Origin: Tissierellia bacterium
GTDB lineage: Bacteria; Bacillota; Clostridia; Tissierellales; Tepidimicrobiaceae
DNA: 8,357 bases
NCBI GenBank assembly: GCA_012518745.1
Contig: JAAYRM010000226.1
Location: 1-8,357, forward strand
Direction of reading: 5' to 3'
Below the pieces are notes generated by a model. That model was given only the letters and a program-made list of their open reading frames with translations, ran no database searches and was not told where the DNA came from. The position numbers and the translations under genes are program-made. This document shows, piece by piece, positions 1-5,535 of the stretch; within the stretch, counting starts at the first letter, position 1, and each line of letters starts with the position of its first letter.

Positions 1-53
1 ATATGATCCTTTAATACGTCTCTCGCTTTCTCCCCTATTGATTCCTTTTCCAC
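1..53 (-). CDS. 5' end of an unidentified gene, cut by the left edge
   Basis: An open frame runs leftward from a GTG at 53 to the window edge, giving about 17 residues (VEKESIGEKARDVLKDH). A GGGAGAGG Shine-Dalgarno-like run sits 7 bases upstream of the GTG, and promoter-like sequences lie further upstream. An ATG at 60 opens a different frame that is also open to the edge (starting MGCGKG), but its codons look less like those of the neighbouring genes, so I prefer the GTG frame. The fragment is too short to assign a family. It is transcribed divergently from the ZIP transporter, so the two may share the control region between them. That a gene starts here is likely; which frame and what product are not settled. 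Confidence 0.45.
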   Translation of the reverse strand, partial: MEKESIGEKARDVLKDH

Positions 54-107
54 ACCCCATCCTCTCCCTTTAAAATTATATAGTGTGCTTATCCTTCTTA
101 ATTATAT

Positions 108-136
108 ATTGTAGCATCTTTCTAACCATTCTACAA
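108..136 (-). promoter_or_regulatory. Candidate promoter for the leftmost gene
   Basis: Read on the minus strand, TTGTAG (131-136) and TACAAT (108-113) are separated by 17 bases, which is the sigma-A spacing. The -10 matches consensus at 5 of 6 positions but the -35 only at 3 of 6. Two further perfect TATAAT hexamers lie downstream on the same strand (101-106 and 75-80) without a recognisable -35 at the right distance, so the exact start of transcription is uncertain. Confidence 0.35.
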
Positions 137-141
137 ACCTT

Positions 142-161
142 TTAGGCTAATTTGTTACAAA
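142..161. promoter_or_regulatory. Two adjacent short palindromes in the divergent control region
   Basis: TTAGGCTAA (142-150) is an inverted repeat of TTAG/CTAA around one base. It is followed directly by TTTGTTACAAA (151-161), an inverted repeat of TTTGT/ACAAA around one base. They lie between the leftmost minus-strand gene and the plus-strand ZIP transporter, upstream of the minus-strand promoter candidate. The first resembles half-sites of DtxR/MntR-type metal regulators, but resemblance over 9 AT-rich bases is weak. Role as an operator is inference. Confidence 0.25.
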
Positions 162-212
162 AAGATTACAGGTTTTTTATGCAATGCGATCAAACCATGA
201 TGATAGCTGGTC

Positions 213-240
213 TAGATAAAAGTCTTGTTCTTATTATCTA
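213..240 (+). repeat. Inverted repeat upstream of the ZIP transporter gene
   Basis: TAGATAA (213-219) pairs with TTATCTA (234-240). The stem continues inward as AAG (220-222) with CTT (230-232) across a single bulged A at 233, leaving a 7-base loop. TTTT follows the right arm. It ends 37 bases before the transporter ATG. It could be an operator close to the promoter or a weak AT-rich attenuator in the leader; no convincing -35/-10 pair was found to place it relative to the transcription start. Confidence 0.35.
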
Positions 241-277
241 TTTTCTGGAATATCAATAGAGTAAAGAGGGTGAAATA

Positions 278-988
278 ATGAAAGATATCTATACCATAAC
301 ATTATATGGCTTTATAGTGGGAGTAGTTGGCACAGGATTGGGGGGATTAATATCCCTATTCATAAGAAATACGGATAGAACCCTGAGCTTCCTACTGGGA
401 TTGACCGGGGGATTTATGCTATTCATAGTGACATTCCATCTTCTTCCGGAATCCTTTATGTTGGGGGGGTTGCCCATTGCAATTGGTGGCATAGTTCTAG
501 GCATACTATTGGTAATAACGATAGAGAAGGGAATAGGAAAGATGGTGGATAATCCCTATATGAAGGCTGGACTATTATTGGGAATTAGTATAGCGGTACA
601 TAATCTCCCCGAAGGACTAGCCCTAGGGTCTAGCTTCCTAACCGATTCCAATCTCGGTCCGGTCCTTGCCCTAGCCATGCTATTGCATAATATACCGGAG
701 GGGCTATCCATAGCCATACCTCTGCGGGCCAACAGGATGGGGCCTTCGAAGGTCATCCTATATACCATATTAGCAGGTGCCCCTACCGGAGTGGGTGCCT
801 TTATAGGGGCATATATGGGGATGTTCTCGACCCTCCTCATCGCACTATGTCTATCCTTCGCCGGTGGTACCATGCTGTATATAATCTGTGATGAAATAAT
901 ACCCGGCGCGAAAAGTCTCGATGGGGGTAAAACATCATCGATAGGTGTGGTGTTGGGGTTTGTGGTGGGGATAGTGTTGTATTTTTGA
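278..988 (+). CDS. ZIP-family divalent metal transporter
   Basis: Inner-membrane transporter of the ZIP family (GufA/ZupT-like), expected to take up zinc or other divalent cations such as manganese or iron. The 236-residue length and about eight hydrophobic segments fit bacterial ZIPs. Both family signatures are present: HNLPEG at residues 108-113 (TM4) and HNIPEG at 137-142 (TM5), which form the metal site of the family. FHLLPE near 53-58 and DEIIPG near 205-210 match other conserved polar positions in the membrane. The cytoplasmic histidine-rich loop of many eukaryotic ZIPs is absent. The ATG is preceded by AGAGGGTGA at a short spacing. It is the only plus-strand gene, convergent with prfA and divergent from the leftmost gene. 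Metal specificity cannot be read from the sequence. Confidence 0.92.
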   Translation: MKDIYTITLYGFIVGVVGTGLGGLISLFIRNTDRTLSFLLGLTGGFMLFIVTFHLLPESFMLGGLPIAIGGIVLGILLVITIEKGIGKMVDNPYMKAGLLLGISIAVHNLPEGLALGSSFLTDSNLGPVLALAMLLHNIPEGLSIAIPLRANRMGPSKVILYTILAGAPTGVGAFIGAYMGMFSTLLIALCLSFAGGTMLYIICDEIIPGAKSLDGGKTSSIGVVLGFVVGIVLYF

Positions 989-1000
989 TTACTCTCCACC

Positions 1001-1050
1001 AGATAAAAATAGGACGGCTAACCCATTGGGTTAATCGTCCTCTTTTGCTT
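1001..1050. terminator. Bidirectional intrinsic terminator between the ZIP gene and prfA
   Basis: AGGACG (1011-1016) and TAACCC (1019-1024) pair with GGGTTA (1028-1033) and CGTCCT (1036-1041), with one wobble and one mismatch between the two blocks and a 3-base loop. On the plus strand the hairpin is followed by CTCTTTTGCTTCTT. On the minus strand it is followed by ATTTTTATCT, the better U-tract. It therefore can end both the ZIP transcript and the prfA transcript, which converge here. Confidence 0.85.
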
Positions 1051-1058
1051 CTTCCATA

Positions 1059-2126
1059 TTATCCTACTCGTTTTAACTTTTCCGCCTGATCCGATGTAAT
1101 CAATCTATCTACCATTTCATCTATTTCCCCATCTAAAAATGCTTCCAATTGGTGCACTGTTACATTGATCCTATGATCCGTTATCCTACCCTGAGGGAAA
1201 TTATAGGTTCTAATCCTTTCACTTCTATCTCCGGAACCCACTTGACTCCTTCTTTCTTCAGCTATTTCATTATGTTGATCCGATAGCATCTGATCATATA
1301 ATCTAGTCTTTAAAATCCTCATGGCCTTATCCCTGTTCTTATGCTGGGATCTTTCATCTTGACAAGATACCACCAATCCCGTAGGTATATGGGTTAGTCT
1401 TACAGCTGAATCGGTAGTATTGACACTTTGCCCACCATTTCCCGATGAACGGAATACATCCATCTGTATATCGTTTGGGTTGACCTCGATATCTATATCC
1501 TCCGCTTCTGGCAATACGGCCACCGTGGATGTTGATGTATGAATTCTTCCGCTGGATTCAGTGGTTGGAACCCTTTGAACCCTATGAACCCCCGATTCAT
1601 ATTTCAACCTACTATAAGCCCCATTACCTTTTATCATGAAGATAGCTTCCTTGAACCCGCCTATCCCCTGGCCGCTGGTGCTCATTATCTCAACACCCCA
1701 ACCCTGCCTTTCTGCATACCTGCTATACATTCTAAATAGATCTCCCGCGAATAGGCCCGCCTCATCTCCACCAGCTCCTGCTCTTATCTCAACGATTACG
1801 TTTTTATGATCATTTGGATCCTTCGGTATGAGGAGTAGCCTCAGCTCATCTTCTAGCCTTGTAATCTTCTCCTCATAGTGGGCTACCTCTTCCCTCAGCA
1901 ATTCCATCATCTCGTCGTCCATATCTTCCTTCATCATTTCCCTATCCTCTTCCAATGTGGCCTGGGCCTTATCGTATTCCCTATACTTCATTACTATGGG
2001 CTCTATTTCCGCATGTTCCTTGACGAGTTTCTGCCATTCCTCTATATTATTTATAATTTCCGGATCGATTATCTTCTCACTCAATTCCCTATATTTATTC
2101 TCTATAAAGGATAATTTATTTAACAT
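1059..2126 (-). CDS. prfA: Peptide chain release factor 1 (RF1)
   Basis: Cytoplasmic class I release factor that recognises UAA and UAG in the ribosomal A site and triggers hydrolysis of the peptidyl-tRNA. The 355-residue protein has the usual length and order: a helical N-terminal domain (about 1-105), the codon-recognition domain with the PxT-type tripeptide of RF1 as PTT at 187-189 inside RVPTTESSGR, and the GGQ catalytic loop at 231-233. The PxT rather than SPF motif separates it from RF2. The ATG is preceded by GGGAGGT seven bases upstream. The GGQ glutamine is the known substrate of PrmC, encoded upstream on the same strand. In the related clostridial order the two genes are typically close, but here two CHR genes and a promoter-bearing gap lie between them. 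The 3' end runs to a shared bidirectional terminator. Confidence 0.97.
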   Translation of the reverse strand: MLNKLSFIENKYRELSEKIIDPEIINNIEEWQKLVKEHAEIEPIVMKYREYDKAQATLEEDREMMKEDMDDEMMELLREEVAHYEEKITRLEDELRLLLIPKDPNDHKNVIVEIRAGAGGDEAGLFAGDLFRMYSRYAERQGWGVEIMSTSGQGIGGFKEAIFMIKGNGAYSRLKYESGVHRVQRVPTTESSGRIHTSTSTVAVLPEAEDIDIEVNPNDIQMDVFRSSGNGGQSVNTTDSAVRLTHIPTGLVVSCQDERSQHKNRDKAMRILKTRLYDQMLSDQHNEIAEERRSQVGSGDRSERIRTYNFPQGRITDHRINVTVHQLEAFLDGEIDEMVDRLITSDQAEKLKRVG

Positions 2127-2198
2127 AATTCCTACCTCCCTTCCAATTGCTCATATATCCTAATTAATATAAAAAATATTATTCCATATACCATCTAT

Positions 2199-2229
2199 AT
2201 TATATCATGAATGCTATCAAAAAATCCAA
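2199..2229 (-). promoter_or_regulatory. Candidate prfA promoter with extended -10
   Basis: On the minus strand TGATATAAT (2199-2207) is a perfect TATAAT with the TGN extension. The best -35 is TTGGAT (2224-2229) with a 19-base spacer, which is poor, but extended -10 promoters depend less on the -35. It would start transcription near 2192, giving a leader of about 65 bases before the prfA ATG. No clear terminator for the upstream CHR genes is visible in the gap (2127-2271), so prfA could also receive read-through. Confidence 0.55.
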
Positions 2230-2271
2230 TGCCTCTAAGTCATGATAACAAGGCTCTAACCTTTGAAGGAA

Positions 2272-2808
2272 TTATTGCCCCTTCTCCTTATTCTTATAAT
2301 ATGCTATGGAACCTGCTCCACCGATCAGGATCAGATAGATGGGGTTGACCTTCAAAAACACGATAGCAATAACGGTTAAAAAGGATATAAGTAATCTAAG
2401 ATTGTTGAATTTAGCTGCCTTAGCTAGCTTATATACAGCAGATGCTATCAATGCAACCACCGCAGGCCTTACCCCTAGGAATACCCTTTCAATTATGGTA
2501 TGGGTTCTATATTGAAAAAATGCAACAGCAATTATAAATATTATCAGAAAAGAGGGTAGCACGGTGCCCAATGTGCATATTATTGCCCCTTTAATTCCCT
2601 CCAATTTATAGCCTATATATATGCTGATATTGACTGCAATGGGTCCTGGCGAACCCTGAGATATAGCAATAGCATCCAGGAAATCATCCTCGTTAACCCA
2701 ATTCTTTCTATCAACTACTTCCTCTTGAATGATGGGCAACATGGCATAGCCACCGCCTATGGTAAAGGCCCCCACCTTAACAAAAGTCATAAACATCTCG
2801 AATAACAT
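2272..2808 (-). CDS. Short CHR-family (chromate transporter) protein, second of a pair
   Basis: Integral membrane protein with a single CHR domain (178 residues), the size of short-chain CHR proteins rather than the about 400-residue two-domain ChrA. Family signatures are GGGYAM at 18-23, SPGPIAVN at 53-60 and GVRP near 112-115, with four to six hydrophobic segments. In Bacillus subtilis such short proteins work as a two-gene pair (YwrA/YwrB), each supplying one half of the transporter. Here the partner lies 12 bases upstream and the Shine-Dalgarno (AAGGTGG) overlaps its stop region, which suggests coupled translation and a joint complex. The known family phenotype is chromate efflux, but in an unexposed anaerobe the natural anion substrate is unknown. 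It ends in a short basic tail (KNKEKGQ). Confidence 0.88.
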   Translation of the reverse strand: MLFEMFMTFVKVGAFTIGGGYAMLPIIQEEVVDRKNWVNEDDFLDAIAISQGSPGPIAVNISIYIGYKLEGIKGAIICTLGTVLPSFLIIFIIAVAFFQYRTHTIIERVFLGVRPAVVALIASAVYKLAKAAKFNNLRLLISFLTVIAIVFLKVNPIYLILIGGAGSIAYYKNKEKGQ

Positions 2809-2820
2809 ATCCCACCCACC

Positions 2821-3342
2821 TTAATAGAGTATAGTACCCGCTACCCCGGCCAATATAATTGCAAGTATGGGGTGTGTCTTCCTAAAACTAACTAGATAAA
2901 AGAGGACTATAGCAATCAATATGGACTTTATATCTATGAATGAATCCATCGCAATGCTTATGCTAGCTGCCCCGATCAACCCTAGCACTATGGGCCTGAT
3001 ACCGATAAAAAACCAATCCAGGTATGGGGAGTCCTCAAACTTAAATAGAAAGTAGACTATGGTACCCATTATTATAAAGGATGGTAGGACAACTCCAATA
3101 GTTGCAACTATTGAACCGACTAGGCCGGATATCCTATAGCCCAAAAATGTGGCGGTATTTATCGCTATGGGCCCCGGTGTAACCTCCGATATGGCCAATA
3201 TATCTATAAATTCGGCATTTGTTAACCAATTATGGATTTCTATTATCTCCCTCTTCATTAAGGGGAGCATTGCATATCCCCCTCCGAAGCTAAACGCTCC
3301 TATTGTAAAGAAGGTAATAAATAAATCTATTAAAACGTTCAC
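2821..3342 (-). CDS. Short CHR-family (chromate transporter) protein, first of a pair
   Basis: Single-CHR-domain membrane protein of 173 residues with FGGGYAM at 19-25, TPGPIAIN at 55-62 and GIRP near 114-117. It is clearly related to, but diverged from, the gene immediately downstream, as expected for the two halves of a heteromeric short-chain transporter. The start is a GTG at 3342 with AAAGGGG eight bases upstream. An ATG two bases earlier is out of frame and is followed at once by TGA, so it cannot be the start. The gene begins 13 bases after the prmC stop and its Shine-Dalgarno overlaps that stop, so it is most likely translated from the yqhQ-prmC transcript. Substrate cannot be told; chromate or sulfate-like oxyanions are the family precedent. 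Confidence 0.88.
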   Translation of the reverse strand: MNVLIDLFITFFTIGAFSFGGGYAMLPLMKREIIEIHNWLTNAEFIDILAISEVTPGPIAINTATFLGYRISGLVGSIVATIGVVLPSFIIMGTIVYFLFKFEDSPYLDWFFIGIRPIVLGLIGAASISIAMDSFIDIKSILIAIVLFYLVSFRKTHPILAIILAGVAGTILY

Positions 3343-3355
3343 ATAATCTACCCCT

Positions 3356-4219
3356 TTATCCCATGGTTCCGTAAATCACCCTGTCCAATCCCTGCAGATC
3401 CCTTAGAATCCCTATATCCTTGAATCCCTCATCCATCATCATGCGTTCTATCTCCTCGCCCTGATCATACCCCATTTCAAATATCAATAATCCTTCCTCG
3501 ATCAGATAATCTCGGCTCTGAGGGATTATGCGCCTATAGAAATCCAGACCATCTCCTCCCCCATCCAATGCATCCGTGGGTTCGTATTCCCTAATCTCTT
3601 CTTGAAGGGTACCCATATCATCGCTGGGTATATAAGGAGGGTTTGAGACTATTATATGGAACCTTCCATCCATCTCTAAGCCCTCTATCCCCTGAAATAG
3701 ATCCCCCTGATGGAAGCTGACGTTATCTAGGGATAGCCTGGCTTTATTCTCCTCCGCAACCTCCAAGGGAATGCTATGGAGATCTACCCCATGGATCCTA
3801 ACCCTTCTATTATAATGGGCTATGGATAGGGATATAGCACCACTACCTATTCCCAGTTCCAATATATCTATGGTTTCATTTCCATGCCTTTCGTCCATGT
3901 ATTCAAGAATATACTCCACTAGTATTTCGGTATCGTTTCGGGGAATTAGCACCCCTTCCCGAACATGGAAATCCAAACCCATAAATTCCTTCTTACCTAT
4001 TATATATTGAATGGGGTAGCCTTCGGCCCTTTTTTCCATAATCGTCATAAACTTATCCGCGATATCCCCTGATACCGTCTCCTTGCCATGGGTATATATA
4101 TATACCTTATCCACATCTAGAAGCTTCTCCAATACCATAGTGGCCTCCAAAACCGGATTTCCATATTCCCTATCCCCTATCATATCGGCGCCCCTCTTGA
4201 GTAGATGATTTATCTCCAC
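3356..4219 (-). CDS. prmC: Release factor N5-glutamine methyltransferase (PrmC/HemK)
   Basis: SAM-dependent cytoplasmic enzyme that methylates the glutamine of the GGQ motif in release factors. The 287 residues cover the whole family: a helical N-terminal domain (about 1-75), LIPRNDTE at 91-98, the SAM-binding ELGIGSG at 121-127, and the catalytic NPPY at 193-196 that holds the target glutamine. The conserved proline of the usual PRPDTE is an asparagine here. The start is a GTG at 4219 overlapping the end of yqhQ by 10 bases, with GGGAG nine bases upstream inside yqhQ. An N-terminus beginning here aligns with the family without extension. Translational coupling to yqhQ is likely. Its substrate RF1 is encoded downstream beyond the CHR pair. 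Confidence 0.96.
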   Translation of the reverse strand: MEINHLLKRGADMIGDREYGNPVLEATMVLEKLLDVDKVYIYTHGKETVSGDIADKFMTIMEKRAEGYPIQYIIGKKEFMGLDFHVREGVLIPRNDTEILVEYILEYMDERHGNETIDILELGIGSGAISLSIAHYNRRVRIHGVDLHSIPLEVAEENKARLSLDNVSFHQGDLFQGIEGLEMDGRFHIIVSNPPYIPSDDMGTLQEEIREYEPTDALDGGGDGLDFYRRIIPQSRDYLIEEGLLIFEMGYDQGEEIERMMMDEGFKDIGILRDLQGLDRVIYGTMG

Positions 4220-5163
4220 AGATCATCGCTCCCGTCTCCAGTCAGTACGCCGTTCAACGCCTCAATAGCCACCTCTATCTGCCCATCATCGGGTTCCTTT
4301 ACCGTTGCCATCTTCTGGATTAGCAAACCGGGATAGGATAATATATAGGATAGCTGAGAATTACTCTTGCCTATTAGCCTGTTGATTTCATATGATATTC
4401 CGGCAATTACAGGGAGCATCACGAGCCTTATCAATAGCCTCTGCATGGGATTAGGCCAGCCAAAGAAGGATAGCACCAATATACTGACTATCATTACCAT
4501 AAATAGAAAACTAGTACCACATCTGGGGTGGAGTATGGGATGTTTCCTTACATTATCTATGGTCAATTCCTCGCCATTCTCATAACAATGAATAGTCTTA
4601 TGCTCTGCCCCATGGTACTCAAATACCCTGCCTATCTCCTCCATCTTGGATACCAGCACTATATAGATGAAGAATATAGTGATACGGATAAGCCCCTCTA
4701 CAATATTCAATATGAATGGTGTCCCTATTCTATCCCTTAGTAAATTGGTCAAAAAACTGGGTAATAGGATGAAGAAGGCTATGGTCATGGCTAATGCAAG
4801 TAGCAATGTTAGGGCCATTTCAACATCCTCCGATCTATCCTTGAACACCTTTCGAAACAGGGTTTCCTTCTGAGGTTCCTCCATCCCCTCCTCGAAATGT
4901 TCCGCAGAATACATCAATGCCTTCATTCCAAATGCCATAGACTCTATCAGTCCCACTACGCCTCGTATGATGGGCAATGCGAAGAATCTATACCTCGTAC
5001 CCAAGGTATTCAGCCTACTCTTCGTCAATACTATCTCATCATCAGGCTTCCTTATAGCTATGGCTATATCCCTAGGTCCCCTCATCAATATACCCTCTAT
5101 CAACGCCTGACCTCCAATGGTGGTCATATGTCTTGGAACCCTATTCACTTCCTTGATCTTCAT
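4210..5163 (-). CDS. yqhQ: DUF1385 membrane protein, YqhQ family (predicted metal-dependent enzyme)
   Basis: A conserved Firmicutes membrane protein of unknown biochemical function, related to B. subtilis YqhQ (COG3872). The 317 residues contain the N-terminal family signature TTIGGQALIEGILMRGP (14-30), hydrophobic segments near 61-80, 115-142, 150-172, 218-235 and 242-262, and two invariant-looking polar motifs, HGAEHK (184-189) and HPRCGT (212-217). The histidines, glutamate and cysteine of these motifs are why the family is called a predicted metal-dependent enzyme; the metal and reaction are not established. AAAGGTG lies eight bases before the ATG. A second methionine at 13, just before the signature, is a possible alternative start. 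It sits after the rpmE terminator and overlaps prmC. Its recurrent placement beside translation genes hints at, but does not prove, a related role. Confidence 0.88.
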   Translation of the reverse strand: MKIKEVNRVPRHMTTIGGQALIEGILMRGPRDIAIAIRKPDDEIVLTKSRLNTLGTRYRFFALPIIRGVVGLIESMAFGMKALMYSAEHFEEGMEEPQKETLFRKVFKDRSEDVEMALTLLLALAMTIAFFILLPSFLTNLLRDRIGTPFILNIVEGLIRITIFFIYIVLVSKMEEIGRVFEYHGAEHKTIHCYENGEELTIDNVRKHPILHPRCGTSFLFMVMIVSILVLSFFGWPNPMQRLLIRLVMLPVIAGISYEINRLIGKSNSQLSYILSYPGLLIQKMATVKEPDDGQIEVAIEALNGVLTGDGSDDLWR

Positions 5164-5191
5164 ATTATCAACACCTTTTGATTTGACATTG

Positions 5192-5229
5192 GAATAAAAA
5201 TAAAGGTTAGATGCTTGAGCAACTAACCT
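5192..5229 (-). terminator. Intrinsic terminator after rpmE
   Basis: On the minus strand AGGTTAG (5223-5229) pairs perfectly with CTAACCT (5204-5210). After one T-T mismatch the inner TGC/GCA pairs around a TCAA loop. The hairpin is followed by TTATTTTTATT (5193-5203). It lies 14 bases past the rpmE stop and about 30 bases before the yqhQ ATG. No convincing promoter fits between it and yqhQ, so yqhQ expression probably depends on incomplete termination or on a weak promoter within the hairpin. Confidence 0.82.
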
Positions 5230-5243
5230 GGTTTATACAGAAA

Positions 5244-5444
5244 TTAATCCATACCATATTTCTTCTTGAATTTTTCAACACGTCCACCACGTTCGGTGAA
5301 TCTCTGTTGCCCTGTATAAAATGGGTGACATTCCGAACAGATCTCTACCCTCAATTCCTCTTTCGTGGAACCAGATTTAAATGTATTCCCACATGCGCAA
5401 CGTACCGTAGCTTCATAGTATTCCGGATGAATTCCTTTCTTCAT
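5244..5444 (-). CDS. rpmE: 50S ribosomal protein L31 (zinc-binding form)
   Basis: Small protein of the large ribosomal subunit that bridges to the small subunit. I take the ATG at 5444, giving 66 residues beginning MKKGIHPEYY as in the family; GAGGTGA five bases upstream is its Shine-Dalgarno. An in-frame GTG at 5453 lies inside that Shine-Dalgarno and is not a plausible start. Four cysteines are present, C16 and C18 (CAC) and C36 and C39 (CSEC), so this is the zinc-containing C+ type rather than the zinc-independent paralogue (YtiA type) induced in zinc starvation. The C-terminus FYTGQQRFTERGGRVEKF is typical. It has its own promoter and terminator. The gene order rho-rpmE is conserved in Firmicutes. 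Confidence 0.97.
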   Translation of the reverse strand: MKKGIHPEYYEATVRCACGNTFKSGSTKEELRVEICSECHPFYTGQQRFTERGGRVEKFKKKYGMD

Positions 5445-5506
5445 TGCTTTCACCTCTCTCCGTTACAAGTATATAAAAATTTCCTTTTATGCAATTTGAC
5501 TTATTT

Positions 5507-5535
5507 ATTATAGCATAAGCCTATGGCCTTTTCAA
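5507..5535 (-). promoter_or_regulatory. Strong sigma-A type promoter for rpmE
   Basis: On the minus strand TTGAAA (5530-5535) and a perfect TATAAT (5507-5512) are separated by exactly 17 bases, and TGC before the -10 gives an extended -10 as well. The -35 abuts the rho stop codon (5536-5538). Transcription would start near 5500, leaving a leader of about 55 bases before the rpmE ATG. A weaker TTGCAT/TATACT pair with a 15-base spacer lies inside that leader. This is the clearest promoter in the window. Confidence 0.85.

Noticed and set aside
155..172. A GlnR/TnrA-like box (TGTTA and TTACA) upstream of the ZIP gene
   Set aside because: The two halves are 8 bases apart whereas the known box has 7, and chance matches are common in sequence this AT-rich.
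556..999. A 147-codon open frame on the minus strand opposite the ZIP gene
   Set aside because: It is a shadow of the ZIP gene: no family-like sequence, no ribosome-binding site in good position, and the plus-strand frame carries the conserved HNxPEG motifs.
2222..2270. Possible terminator after the second CHR gene (GCCT/AGGC pairing followed by a T-run on the minus strand)
   Set aside because: The stem is only four pairs with a long loop, too weak to call.
2272..3342. One two-domain chromate transporter broken by a frameshift
   Set aside because: Each gene has its own start, stop and ribosome-binding site, and each is a full single CHR domain, the known short-chain pair arrangement.
5211..5513. 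A 100-codon plus-strand open frame across rpmE
   Set aside because: It is antisense to a clearly conserved ribosomal protein gene and spans its promoter and part of its terminator; its translation resembles no family I know.
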